Of a stretch of 64,000 bases of DNA, positions 42,531-51,616 are shown one piece after another (within the stretch, counting starts at the first letter, position 1; each line of letters starts with the position of its first letter). This DNA comes from Rhodoplanes serenus (lineage in GTDB: Bacteria; Pseudomonadota; Alphaproteobacteria; Rhizobiales; Xanthobacteraceae): contig CAMDDZ010000013.1 in NCBI GenBank assembly GCA_945893145.1, positions 1 to 64,000 of the forward strand, in the 5' to 3' direction. The notes beneath the pieces are model-generated. The model had not been told where the DNA came from. It searched no databases and saw nothing but the letters and a program-made list of their open reading frames with translations. The translations under genes and the position numbers were made by a program.

Positions 42531-43676
42531 GTGCGGCAGCACTGGATCAGGCGATTGACGGCAGTATTGCTTGTGGCCGGATTGCTGGCTGCGCCAAGCT
42601 TTGCCCAGGGGCCGGCTTCGCTTGCCGATTATCAGGCGCGCCTCGACCAATACAACCGCGCGCGCCAGCAATACGACAACGTCGCGGCGTCCTATTGGCA
42701 GTCGGTCACGGAGAGGCGGCGGCAGCGCGAAGCCAAACGCCGCAACGGCGAGCCGATCGGCGCCGACGATTATGTGATGACCCAGCCGCCGGTCTACGCG
42801 GGACCGCCGCGGCCGGTCGATCCGCGCGGGCCTGGCCAAGACACTGATCCGCGTAAGCCGGAGATACCGACCGTGGCCGATTTTATCCGCGCGGCCGCAG
42901 AGCAATTCGGCTTCGTGCCCAATCGGGTCAGCGAACTGGCGTTCAAACGCGCCTATGCGCAGGCGGCGAACGCTGCGGGCCTGCCGCGCGATCTGGTGGT
43001 TCGCATCTATGCGTTCGAGACCGGCGGCAATGGCAATTACGACACGCAAGCCGGCACCAGTCCGTCGCGGCCGAACGCGCGGCCGATCTCGCCGGCGCTC
43101 GGCTACAACCAGCTGCTGAGCACCAACACGGTCGGCCTGCTGGCCGAGCACGGCGACGAATTCCTGAAAATTCTGCGGGCCAAGGCCGCCGGTTTGAGCG
43201 GCGAGGAGCGCACCGCGATGGATCGCAAGATCGAGGCGGTCAAGCGCATGATCGCGCTCAGCCGTAGCGTGCCGCGGCGCTGGAGCGAGTACGACCGGCT
43301 CGCCAAGGAGACGCCGGGCGGCATCGGCATCCACGCCGCCGTGCTCGACCGCGACTTAGGCCCGCTGCTGCAGGTGCAGAAGCTCGTCAATTCGGTGCAG
43401 TTCGCGCGCAGCAAGGGTCTGCGGCGGCCGCTCACCGCGACCGAGCTCGAACTGATGAACTTCACCGGCGACGGCAGCGGGATCGACATGGCGCTAATGC
43501 CGCCAGCATTGCGCGAGCAGGTGCCGACCGCGAATTTCTTCCAGCAGCAGGGCTACGAGCGCAATCCGATTGCGCGGCGCACCGGCGTGGTGGCGCGGCT
43601 GATCGCCGACATCGACGCCAAGATGGACCAGATGGCGCGCGCCCAGGGCGCGCGGGATATGGCCGCGGCGTTTTAA
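42531..43676 (+). CDS. Exported protein with a lysozyme-like region
   Basis: 381 residues from the GTG at 42531, which has AGGGGC upstream and begins a clear signal peptide (MRQHWIRRLTAVLLVAGLLA, cut after SFAQ). Residues about 30-75 are Gln/Arg-rich and likely coiled; then PRDLVVRIYAFETGGNGNYD and ALGYNQLLSTNTV resemble the Glu-containing core of lytic transglycosylases. The match is weak. It stands alone. A cell-wall-cleaving or wall-binding role is plausible; I would not assign one firmly. Confidence 0.65.
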   Translation: MRQHWIRRLTAVLLVAGLLAAPSFAQGPASLADYQARLDQYNRARQQYDNVAASYWQSVTERRRQREAKRRNGEPIGADDYVMTQPPVYAGPPRPVDPRGPGQDTDPRKPEIPTVADFIRAAAEQFGFVPNRVSELAFKRAYAQAANAAGLPRDLVVRIYAFETGGNGNYDTQAGTSPSRPNARPISPALGYNQLLSTNTVGLLAEHGDEFLKILRAKAAGLSGEERTAMDRKIEAVKRMIALSRSVPRRWSEYDRLAKETPGGIGIHAAVLDRDLGPLLQVQKLVNSVQFARSKGLRRPLTATELELMNFTGDGSGIDMALMPPALREQVPTANFFQQQGYERNPIARRTGVVARLIADIDAKMDQMARAQGARDMAAAF

Positions 43677-43709
43677 GGATTTGATTGCCGTATTCGCAGC
43701 TTCTATCCG

Positions 43710-43808
43710 CCTCATCCTGAGGAGCACGAGCGAAGCGAGTGCGTCTCGAAGGATGGGGCGGCCCCATGGTTCGAGACGCGTTGCTTCGCAACGCTCCTCA
43801 CCATGAGG
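43710..43808. repeat. 99-bp cloverleaf-like palindromic element (copy 2)
   Basis: Same length and direction as the copy at 16872. The right hairpin reads GCGTTG-CTTCG-CAACGC instead of GCGATG-CTACG-CATCGC: both arms changed together. It fills the gap between the lysozyme-like gene and a convergent binding-protein gene. Confidence 0.9.
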
Positions 43809-43845
43809 CCGAGCTAGCTCGGCACGCCCGAACTGACCGCTGCGT

Positions 43846-44820
43846 CTAGTTCCGCTTCAACCCGAGCACGGCCGCCACACGCGCGGCCTGATCGGCCTGC
43901 GCCTTGAGCGTCTGCGCGAGTTCGTCGGGGCCGGCGGGCACCATGTCCTGGCCGGTCGCCGCAATCCGCTCGGACGTCACAGGGTCGCTCGCGGCCGCGA
44001 CGATGTCGGCTGCGATCCGCTTGCGCAGGTCGAGTGGCATGCCGGCGGGGCCGTAGAAGCCGGACGTGGTCTGGACCGCGAGGTCGGGGAATCCGGCCTC
44101 CGCCAGCGATGGCACGTTCGGCGCAACCTTGCTGCGGTCGCCGAGCGCAAGCACCCGCACCTTGTTGGCCTCGACCAGCGGCCGGATCACCGCAAACGAC
44201 GAAATGAGGAACTGGATGCGGTTCTCGCCGAGGTCTCGTCCGCCCTGAACGATGTCGCGATACGGAATTTTGGCGACTTTGAGGTTCTGCGTCTTGAGGA
44301 ACGCATCGAGTGCGAACTCCGGCACACCAGGGGCGCCGGCAGCGTTGTATTTGTCGGGATTGGCGCGCGCGCCGGCGACGAATTCAGCCACGGTTTTGAA
44401 CTCGGTCGCGGCCGGCACAGCGGCCGACAGCACAGTGTGGCTGATGCGCGCGATCGGCAGGAGATCGCGTTCGAGACTGTAGGGCACCTTCTCCTGCGTA
44501 TAGGGGTGCGCCATGAACGATGCGCTCGATGCGTACAGCAGCACGTGATCGTCCGCGGCCGCGATGAATGCGTTGATCGCCAGGAGCCCGTCGCTGCCGG
44601 GCCTGTTCTCGACCACGATGGGCTTGCCCCAGCGCGCCGACAGCCGTTCGCCCAGCAGCCGGGCGGCCGCGTCGGTGGCGCTGCCCGCACCGAACGGCAG
44701 GATCAACTTGATGTTGCGCTGTGGCCAAGTCTGGGTCTGAGTCTGGGTTTGAGCTTGCGACGGCGACAACGCCGCCAGAGCAGCGAACAACGCCGCGACG
44801 AACGATAGCAACCGGATCAT
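43846..44820 (-). CDS. Tripartite tricarboxylate transporter-type (Bug) substrate-binding protein 1
   Basis: 324 residues with signal peptide (MIRLLSFVAALFAALAALSPSQAQ), then a short Gln-Thr repeat encoded by near-identical hexamers and WPQRNIKLILPFGAGSATDAAARLLGERL, the Bug/TctC signature. These proteins capture carboxylates for the TctAB membrane pair. No tctA/tctB gene is in the window. Start chosen at the ATG ending at 44820, after GGGGGC; a longer frame is open. Confidence 0.88.
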   Translation of the reverse strand: MIRLLSFVAALFAALAALSPSQAQTQTQTQTWPQRNIKLILPFGAGSATDAAARLLGERLSARWGKPIVVENRPGSDGLLAINAFIAAADDHVLLYASSASFMAHPYTQEKVPYSLERDLLPIARISHTVLSAAVPAATEFKTVAEFVAGARANPDKYNAAGAPGVPEFALDAFLKTQNLKVAKIPYRDIVQGGRDLGENRIQFLISSFAVIRPLVEANKVRVLALGDRSKVAPNVPSLAEAGFPDLAVQTTSGFYGPAGMPLDLRKRIAADIVAAASDPVTSERIAATGQDMVPAGPDELAQTLKAQADQAARVAAVLGLKRN

Positions 44821-44878
44821 GGACGCCCCCATTGATCGATCACTCAAGCATAGCAGATCCCGGAGGAAATCCTGACGG

Positions 44879-45847
44879 TCATTTGATCGCCAGGGGATTG
44901 ACCGGCGAGCCCACCGCGCCAGTGATCGGGATAGCGGGCGCGACGAACAAAAACTCGTAGACCTTGTCGGCGGCGCAATCGTCGCCAAGCTCCTTCAGCT
45001 CGAAAATCTCGCCCATGGTCATGCCCATGATCGGTATCGTGATCCAGTGCCAGGGCTGGTTGATGCCTTCTTCGCTTTCGTTCGGGCGCACCTCGCAGCC
45101 CCAGGTGTCGGAGGCGAGCGCGGCGAGCTCGACGCGTTTGATCCACTCCAGCGTCTCGAAGGCGAAGCCCGGCGCGTCGCCGCCCGGATAGCCGTCCCAG
45201 CTTCCCGCCTCCTGGCAGCGCTGCATCATGCCGGTGCGGACGATGACGTAGTCGCCGCGCTTCATCTCGACCTTCTGCGCCTTGGCGCAATCGTCGAGGT
45301 CCTTGCAGGTGATGCCGTAGCCGTCGTCGAGCGACTTCACGCCCTTGTGACGCGCCACATCGAGCAGCACGCCGCGGCCGACCATCTTGTTCTTGGTCTT
45401 CTCGATGCCGCACTTCTGCGCACCGGCTGTCGTCACCTCGCGGCAGTCGTAGCCGTTCCACATGTAGTTTTCATAGAACACGTGACCGAGCCCGTCCCAC
45501 TGCGTGCCGCACTGCAGCGGCATCACCACCATGTCGTCGGCGGCGCGGATGCCGCGCTTGTCGAGCACACCCGAATAGGCGTCGGTGCCGGTGCGCAGCA
45601 TGGTGTGGATCGGATTGGTGCGGCCCATCGCCGGATACTTGCTCTTGGCGCCCTGCGGCCCGAGATGATCGAAGTTGAGCGCAAGCGAGATCACCTTGCC
45701 CTTCTTCACCAGCCGGGTCGCCGCGATGATGTCCTCCGGCGAGGTGTAATTCAGTGTGCCGATCTCGTCCTGCGGTCCCCACTTGCCCCAGTTCTTGTAC
45801 TTCTCGGCGGCGTCACGCATGTCCTGCCGGGTGTATTTCTTGGCCAT
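44879..45847 (-). CDS. Cyclase-family (kynurenine formamidase-like) metal hydrolase
   Basis: 322 residues of the cyclase family. The metal motif, usually HxGTHxDxxxH, reads QCGTQWDGLGH here, with Gln in place of two His; this also occurs in a long subfamily, so the enzyme may still be active. GRGVLLDVARHKG and YVIVRTGMMQ follow as expected. Start at the ATG ending at 45847 with AGAGGA upstream. Family members hydrolyse amides or lactones. It stands between two orphan carboxylate receptors. Confidence 0.85.
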   Translation of the reverse strand: MAKKYTRQDMRDAAEKYKNWGKWGPQDEIGTLNYTSPEDIIAATRLVKKGKVISLALNFDHLGPQGAKSKYPAMGRTNPIHTMLRTGTDAYSGVLDKRGIRAADDMVVMPLQCGTQWDGLGHVFYENYMWNGYDCREVTTAGAQKCGIEKTKNKMVGRGVLLDVARHKGVKSLDDGYGITCKDLDDCAKAQKVEMKRGDYVIVRTGMMQRCQEAGSWDGYPGGDAPGFAFETLEWIKRVELAALASDTWGCEVRPNESEEGINQPWHWITIPIMGMTMGEIFELKELGDDCAADKVYEFLFVAPAIPITGAVGSPVNPLAIK

Positions 45848-45969
45848 GATATGTCCTCTGGATTGCAACGATGGTGAGTTCAGGTGCGGCCGTTGAGGGC
45901 GGCCGATTTCGGTTTACTGCCGCGGGGGCAATCGCAATGATAGCATCAGCAAAAGCTTACGAGGGCAAC

Positions 45970-46947
45970 ATGCCGTCCGTCATCCGCGCCATCACTCTTC
46001 TCGCCTTGCCGGTTCTGCTGATGGCGGGCCCGGCCGCCGCCCAGGAGGCCTATCCGAACAAACCGGTGCGGATCATCGTGCCGTTCGCGCCGAGCGGACC
46101 GGCCGATCTGATCGCCCGCGTCGTGGCGCAGAAGCTCTCCGAAGACCTCGGCAAGCAGTTCTATATCGAGAGCCATGCCGGCGCCGGCGGTAACACCGGC
46201 ACCGGGCTCGCGGCACGGGCGCCCGCCGACGGCTACACGTTGCTGATCACCAGCCAGGCGTTGGTCATCAACGCCGGCCTCTACAAGACGCTGCCCTACG
46301 ACACGTTCAAGGATTTCGTTGCGGTCACGCGGATGGCGACAACGCCCAACGTGCTGGTGGTCAATCCGTCGGTACCCGCCAACACCGTTGGCGAATTGGT
46401 CGCGCTGATGCGCAAGGCGCCCGACAAGTACAACAGCTACGCGCAGCCCGGCATCGGCACGCCGGCGCATCTGTCGGGCGAACTATTCAAGCTGTCACAG
46501 AAGATCAACCTGACGTCGATCCCGTTCGGCGGCGGCGGGCCGATGGTGCAGTCCGTGGTCGGTGGCCATACGCCGATCGCGTTCTCGTCGCTGGCGCCCG
46601 CGACAGCGCTGATCCAAAGCGGGAAAATACGCGCGCTTGCGGTCACCGCCGACCGGCGCGACGCCAGCCTCCCCGATGTGCCGACCATGGCGGAGGCCGG
46701 CTTCCCCAACCAGATTGGCGAGACACCGATCGGTATCCTGGTCCCGGCCGGCACGCCGCAGGCGATCGTCGATTTGCTCCATCGCAAGGTCGCGCAAATT
46801 GTCACCATGCCCGACGTGAAGCAAAAGCTCGCCGCCATCGGCTTCACGCCGATCGGCGACACGCCCGCGGAGTTCACCGCCTTCCTCAAAGCGGAAGAAG
46901 CGAAGTGGGCGAAGGTCATCAACGAGGCGGGCATCAAGCTGCCCTGA
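45970..46947 (+). CDS. Tripartite tricarboxylate transporter-type (Bug) substrate-binding protein 2
   Basis: 325 residues from ATG 45970 (GAGGG just upstream). Signal peptide ends at AAAQ; AYPNKPVRIIVPFAPSGPADLIARVVAQKLSE, GAGGNTGTGLAARAPADGYTLL and the C-terminal PAEFTAFLKAEEAKWAKV are family hallmarks. It is divergent from the cyclase-family gene and 65 bp before the aldo/keto reductase. No TctAB partner is adjacent. Confidence 0.9.
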   Translation: MPSVIRAITLLALPVLLMAGPAAAQEAYPNKPVRIIVPFAPSGPADLIARVVAQKLSEDLGKQFYIESHAGAGGNTGTGLAARAPADGYTLLITSQALVINAGLYKTLPYDTFKDFVAVTRMATTPNVLVVNPSVPANTVGELVALMRKAPDKYNSYAQPGIGTPAHLSGELFKLSQKINLTSIPFGGGGPMVQSVVGGHTPIAFSSLAPATALIQSGKIRALAVTADRRDASLPDVPTMAEAGFPNQIGETPIGILVPAGTPQAIVDLLHRKVAQIVTMPDVKQKLAAIGFTPIGDTPAEFTAFLKAEEAKWAKVINEAGIKLP

Positions 46948-47012
46948 GCGCACCGCTCCCATCGCCACGCGAAATGGCGCCGGCACGAACATCAAGCCAT
47001 AGGAACATCACG

Positions 47013-47978
47013 GTGGAATACACGACATTGGGTAAGACCGGCATGAAGGTCAGCGTTGCCGGTCTGGGTACAGGCGGCTTCAGCCGACTCGGCTTGAAGT
47101 CCGGAAAAACCGAAGACCAGTCGGCCCAGCTCATTCACGAAGCAGTCGGGCTCGGCATCAACTTCATCGACACCGCGCCGTCCTACGGCACCGAAGGCGT
47201 GGTTGGCAAAGCGCTCAAGACGATCCCGCGCGATTCCGTCGTGATTACCACCAAGGCGTTCGTGCACCGCAACGACGAATGGTGGACGCCCGAGCGCGTG
47301 GTGGCGACCCTCGACAACTCGCTGCGCGCCATGGGCACCGACTACGTCGATGTGTTCAATCTGCATGGCGTCTACGCCTTCGAGTACCGCCACGCTTTGG
47401 AGAAGATCGCGCCCGCGCTGCTGGAGCAGAAACGCAAGGGCAAGATCAGGCACATCGGCATCACCGAGAACCCGATCGAGGACCACAACAACGAAATGCT
47501 CGAGCTCGCGGTGAAAGACCCGGTCTGGGAGGTCTTCATGGTGGGCTTCCACATGATGCACCAGATCGCGCGCAAGAAGGTGTTCCCGATTACGCGTAAG
47601 AACGGCGTCGGCACGCTCTTGATGTTCGCGGTGCGCAGCATCTTCGCCGACCCGCCGCGCATCGCGCGGGAAATGCGCGAGATGGCGGCCAAGGGCCTGG
47701 TGGAGAAATCGCTGGGCGAGACCGACGATCCGCTCGGCTTCCTGGTTCACCCCGGCGGCGCCGCCAATATCATCGAGGCGGCCTACCGGTTCGCGCGGCA
47801 TGAGCCCGGCGTTGACGTGGTGCTGTTCGGCACCGGCGACGCCGGGCATTTGCGGACCAACGTCGCGTCGCTGCTCAAGCCGCCGCTGCCGGAGGCTGAC
47901 CGCCAGAAGATCGCAGCGCTGTTTGGCCACCTGACGAATGGCGTGGGCCTCGACGGCCATATGGCGCCAGCCAAGTAA
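47013..47978 (+). CDS. Aldo/keto reductase
   Basis: 321 residues from a GTG at 47013 preceded by AGGAA. The catalytic tetrad can be seen as Asp and Tyr in FIDTAPSYGTEG, Lys in VVITTKAF and His in VFNLHGVY. The fold is an NAD(P)H-dependent barrel reducing aldehydes or ketones; RKGKIRHIGITENP is typical of the bacterial subfamily. It runs in the same direction as the preceding receptor gene and may form an operon with it. Confidence 0.88.
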   Translation: MEYTTLGKTGMKVSVAGLGTGGFSRLGLKSGKTEDQSAQLIHEAVGLGINFIDTAPSYGTEGVVGKALKTIPRDSVVITTKAFVHRNDEWWTPERVVATLDNSLRAMGTDYVDVFNLHGVYAFEYRHALEKIAPALLEQKRKGKIRHIGITENPIEDHNNEMLELAVKDPVWEVFMVGFHMMHQIARKKVFPITRKNGVGTLLMFAVRSIFADPPRIAREMREMAAKGLVEKSLGETDDPLGFLVHPGGAANIIEAAYRFARHEPGVDVVLFGTGDAGHLRTNVASLLKPPLPEADRQKIAALFGHLTNGVGLDGHMAPAK

Positions 47979-47980
47979 GC

Positions 47981-49111
47981 TCACGCCGGCAAGCGTAGTC
48001 CCGCTCGCTCCAGTCGCGGCAGAACTTCTGCCGCGAGATAGGGTAGTTCGTCGGCGAAATTCACCAGCGACACCGCGATCCCGGTGAGCCCCGCGCGGCT
48101 CAACTCGATCAACATTCCGGCAACGCGATCCGGATCGCCGATGATCGGCAATCCGCTGTTGCCGTGGGCGAACTCGTGACGCCGGAGCCGGAACTCGTCC
48201 GGCGATACGGTTTGCGGCGTGATGTTGCGGAGCGCCAGCAGCTGATCGACCGCGGACCAATCGGCCTCTTCCACCACGCAATGATGGTGGTAGTCCTCGG
48301 CCTCCCGGGTGCTCGGCCGGCACACGATGACGCCGACGGTGAACACGCTGACGTCGCGGTCTTGTGCGGCCGCTTCGGCTTTCACAGCGGCGACCCGCTG
48401 CGCTGTCTCGGCAACAGAGTTGCGCGAGGCTTGCATGAAGAAGGCACCGCAGTTCTTCACCGCGAAGGCGCGGCCGGTGGGCGACGCGCCGGCATTCATG
48501 ATCACCGGCTGGGTGCCGCCATAAGGCTTCGGCTTCGCGCGCACGCTCTTCAACTTGATGAAGCGCCCGTCGAAATCAAATGTGTTTTGTTCGGTCCACA
48601 TCCGCTTGATGGCGTCGATCCATTCCTGCGCATAGTCGTAGCGCGTGGCGTGCTCGCGCTGCTCGACACCGAACATCTCGAACTCGTCCTCGTTCCAACC
48701 GACCACGATGTTCAGCCCGAACCGCCCTGCCCCGATGTGATCGGCGGTCACCATCTTCTTCGCCGCGATCACCGGATGAAACAGCGGCGCATGCACGGTG
48801 CCGAACACGGTGAGACGTTTGGTCGCTGCCAGCAACCCGCAGGCCCAGGTGATCGTCTCCAGCGTGGCGCCCTGATAGTCGGTCTCGCCGCCGTAACCCT
48901 TCCAGCGGCCGATCGGCAACATGAAGTCGATGCCCGCCGCATCCGCCATTCGCGCCAATTTCAGATTGTCGGCCCAGGTGCCGGACCAGCGCTCCGGCAC
49001 TTTGGTGACATTGCGGCCCGACGAACAATTGGCGCCGAACAATCCGAGCTTCAGCGTGTTGCCGCCATCGAGCAACCGGCCGCCGCGCGAGGATACGTTT
49101 GCAATCGGCAC
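47981..49111 (-). CDS. Luciferase-like (LLM class) flavin-dependent monooxygenase
   Basis: 376 residues of the bacterial luciferase-like family: WADNLKLARMADAAGIDFMLPIGRWKGYGG, GTVHAPLFHPVIAAKKMVTADHIGAGRFGLNIVVGWNEDEF and PVIMNAGASPTGRAFA. It uses FMNH2 and oxygen; the layout is closest to RutA-, alkanesulfonate- or dimethylsulfone-type enzymes. It ends 2 bp from the convergent aldo/keto reductase and is divergent from a carboxylate receptor. No flavin reductase gene is beside it. Confidence 0.88.
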   Translation of the reverse strand: MPIANVSSRGGRLLDGGNTLKLGLFGANCSSGRNVTKVPERWSGTWADNLKLARMADAAGIDFMLPIGRWKGYGGETDYQGATLETITWACGLLAATKRLTVFGTVHAPLFHPVIAAKKMVTADHIGAGRFGLNIVVGWNEDEFEMFGVEQREHATRYDYAQEWIDAIKRMWTEQNTFDFDGRFIKLKSVRAKPKPYGGTQPVIMNAGASPTGRAFAVKNCGAFFMQASRNSVAETAQRVAAVKAEAAAQDRDVSVFTVGVIVCRPSTREAEDYHHHCVVEEADWSAVDQLLALRNITPQTVSPDEFRLRRHEFAHGNSGLPIIGDPDRVAGMLIELSRAGLTGIAVSLVNFADELPYLAAEVLPRLERAGLRLPA

Positions 49112-49223
49112 AATTATCCCTCAGGCTTGGCGATGGCAGGTTGACCCAATCGCCGGGTGGCCGCCCAGCTCGCGCCGCCGATACTAAGACGCGACACACC
49201 AAGACCTGAAGGGAGATCTTCCG

Positions 49224-50192
49224 ATGATGACGATGATCCTGCGTGCGGTTGCGTTGGGCGCGGCGCTGTTGGTGTCCGGCGCAGCCTTCGCCGAAACCTA
49301 TCCGTCGAAGCCCGTGAAAATCATCGTCCCGTTCCCGGCCGGCGGCGTCACCGACATCGCGGGCCGCCTGATTGCGCAGAAGCTCTCCGAGAAGCTCGGC
49401 CACCAGTTCTACATCGAGAATGTCGCGGGCGCCGGCGGCAACCTCGGCATGGCGCAGGTCGCGCGCTCGCCGGGCGACGGCTACACCATCCTGCTGTCGT
49501 CATCGAGCGTCACGGTCAATCCGAGCCTCTATCAGAAGCTGCCGTTCGACGTGGAGAAGGACCTGATCCCGGTCACCAAGGCCGGCGGTTCGCCGAACTC
49601 CTGGCTGGTCAATCCGAACTTCCCGGCGAAGACCATGAAGGAGTTGATCGATCTCTTCAAACGCGAGCCCGGCAAGTATAGCGTCGGCTCACCCGGCGCC
49701 GGCACCACGCCGTCGCTCTCCATCGAGCAACTCAAGTTCGACCTCAAGCTCGATTTCGTCACCGTGCCGTTCGCCGGCGGCGGGCCGATGACGCAATCGC
49801 TGCTCGGCGGCCACGTGCCGATCAACTGCGGCGCGGTCGGCAACGCAGTCGCCCTGATCAAGGAAGGCAAGATCCGCGCGCTCGCCATCACCGACAAGAA
49901 GCGGCTGGCGACGCTGCCTGACGTTCCGACCCTCGACGAGATGGGCATCAAGGATCAGGAGGCCGAGACCATCACGGGCGTGTTCGTGCCGGCCGGCACG
50001 CCGAAGGAGATCGTCGATCTGCTGCAGCGGGAAATCGCCGCGATCGTGAAGTCGCCCGACATCAGCGCGCGGTTGCTCGAGCTTGGCGTCGTGCCCGAGG
50101 GCAGCTCGCCGGCCGAGTTCACGGCTTACGTGAAGGCCGACATCGCCAAGTGGCGTCGCGTGATCGAGACCGCGAAGATTCCGAGGATTTGA
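49224..50192 (+). CDS. Tripartite tricarboxylate transporter-type (Bug) substrate-binding protein 3
   Basis: 322 residues, signal peptide ending at AAFA, then ETYPSKPVKIIVPFPAGGVTDIAGRLIAQKLSEKLG. A GAAGGGAGA site precedes the ATG. It is separated from the tartrate-dehydratase-like gene only by a cloverleaf element and may bring in its substrate, for example a hydroxy-dicarboxylate. No TctAB genes follow. Confidence 0.9.
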   Translation: MMTMILRAVALGAALLVSGAAFAETYPSKPVKIIVPFPAGGVTDIAGRLIAQKLSEKLGHQFYIENVAGAGGNLGMAQVARSPGDGYTILLSSSSVTVNPSLYQKLPFDVEKDLIPVTKAGGSPNSWLVNPNFPAKTMKELIDLFKREPGKYSVGSPGAGTTPSLSIEQLKFDLKLDFVTVPFAGGGPMTQSLLGGHVPINCGAVGNAVALIKEGKIRALAITDKKRLATLPDVPTLDEMGIKDQEAETITGVFVPAGTPKEIVDLLQREIAAIVKSPDISARLLELGVVPEGSSPAEFTAYVKADIAKWRRVIETAKIPRI

Positions 50193-50226
50193 TTTCGATC
50201 TTTGCCACGGTACAACCCTAGCCCGG

Positions 50227-50322
50227 CCTCATGGTGAGGAGCGCAGCGGAGCTGCGCGTCTCGAACCATGGGGCCGCCCCCATCCTTCGAGACGGGCGCT
50301 GCGCGCCCTCCTCAGGATGAGG
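50227..50322. repeat. Cloverleaf-like palindromic element (copy 3, reverse orientation)
   Basis: 96 bp, the reverse complement form of the elements at 16872 and 43710. The side hairpins are GCGCAGC-GGA-GCTGCGC and GGGCGC-TGC-GCGCCC, so stems differ from the other copies but remain fully paired. It ends 13 bp before the next gene's ATG. Confidence 0.88.
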
Positions 50323-50335
50323 GCGGAGCAAAAGA

Positions 50336-51505
50336 ATGCGCATCACCGACATCCGCGAAACCGCGATCCCGCTGAAGTCCGATCTGAAAAATTCCAGCAT
50401 CGACTTCTCCGAAATGACCACGTCGGTGGTGGCGGTCATCACCGACGTGATCCGCGATGGCAGGCCGGTCGCGGGCTTTGCCTTCAACTCCACGGGACGC
50501 TACGCCTGCGGCGCGCAGATGCGTGCCCGCTTCATCCCGCGCATCCTCGAAGCCGATCCGAAATCGCTGCTCAACGCCGCCGGCGACAATCTCGACCCGG
50601 AGAAAATCCTGGCTGTGATGATGCGCAACGAGAAATCCGGCGGGCATAGCGAAAGGTCCGTCGGCATCGGCACCATCGAGGTCGCGGTGTGGGATGCCAT
50701 CGCCAAGATCGAAGGCAAGCCGCTGCATCGCGTGCTGGCCGAGCGCTACAACGGCGGTAAAGTGCAGGATAAAGTGTTCTGCTACGTCGGCGGCGGCTGG
50801 TACGCGCCAGGCAAGACCACGAAGGACTTGCAGGACGAGATGCGCCGCCATCTCGATGCCGGCTACACGATGGTGAAGATGAAAATCGGCGGCGCGCCGC
50901 TGAAAGAGGACATGAGCCGCATCGAGGCGGTGAAGTCGGTGGTCGGCAACCGCGGCGAGCTTGCGGTCGACGCCAATTCCAAGTTCGAGCGCGATGAAGC
51001 GATCGCCTACGCCAAGGCGATGTCGCCCTATGGGCTGCGCTGGTATGAAGAGCCTTGCGATCCGCTCGACTTCGCCACGCTGAGAGACATTTCCGAAGCC
51101 TATGACGGCGCGATCTCGACCGGCGAGAACCTGTTCTCCACCCAGGACGTGGAAAATCTGGTGCGGTTCGGCGGGCTAAAGGCCGAGCGCCGCGATGTGA
51201 TCCAGGTCGATCCGCCGCAAGCCTACGGCATCGTGCAATATTCCCGCACGCTCGACATGCTGAAGCGCCACAATTGGCCGCGTGCCGGACTGTTCCCGCA
51301 CGGCGGCAACCAAATGTCGCTGCATATCGCCGGCGGCTTCGGGCTCGGCGGCGCCGAATCTTATCCCGGCGTGTTCGGCGCGTTCGCGGGCTTTGCCGAC
51401 GACGCCAAGCTGGAAAACGGCTACCTCAAGCTGCCCGACCGCCCCGGCATCGGCTTCGAGGGCCAAGCGGCGCTCTACCGCATCATGCGCGACTTGGCTG
51501 CGTGA
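50336..51505 (+). CDS. Enolase-superfamily dehydratase, D(-)-tartrate dehydratase-like
   Basis: 389 residues. The KxK pair of the mandelate racemase group is in MVKMKIGGAP; metal ligands are in LAVDAN, WYEEPCD and STGENLF; and FPHGGNQMSLHIAGGFGLGG with ENGYLKLPDRPGIGFEG closely recalls the D-tartrate dehydratase characterised from Bradyrhizobium. Expected reaction: D-tartrate to oxaloacetate and water. The preceding carboxylate receptor fits this substrate. Related acid-sugar dehydratases cannot be excluded. Confidence 0.82.
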   Translation: MRITDIRETAIPLKSDLKNSSIDFSEMTTSVVAVITDVIRDGRPVAGFAFNSTGRYACGAQMRARFIPRILEADPKSLLNAAGDNLDPEKILAVMMRNEKSGGHSERSVGIGTIEVAVWDAIAKIEGKPLHRVLAERYNGGKVQDKVFCYVGGGWYAPGKTTKDLQDEMRRHLDAGYTMVKMKIGGAPLKEDMSRIEAVKSVVGNRGELAVDANSKFERDEAIAYAKAMSPYGLRWYEEPCDPLDFATLRDISEAYDGAISTGENLFSTQDVENLVRFGGLKAERRDVIQVDPPQAYGIVQYSRTLDMLKRHNWPRAGLFPHGGNQMSLHIAGGFGLGGAESYPGVFGAFAGFADDAKLENGYLKLPDRPGIGFEGQAALYRIMRDLAA

Positions 51506-51616
51506 CTTGGCCGCGTAACTGGCCGCGTAGCGTCTCGCACGGAAGCTTGCCATACTTGGCTCTGGGAACTTGCACATGAGCCGGCAGCCAAGCCGGCCGC
51601 TCCAGGGGAGAGCACC

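Noticed and set aside
40869-43334. Minus-strand open frame of 821 codons
   Set aside because: It overlaps the methyltransferase, the MetE-like gene and the lysozyme-like gene; it has no family resemblance and the text is typical of a shadow frame.
44879-45847. Cyclase-family protein judged inactive because the HxGTH motif reads QCGTQ
   Set aside because: The change is shared by a long subfamily as far as I recall, so loss of activity is not a safe claim; kept as a normal gene.
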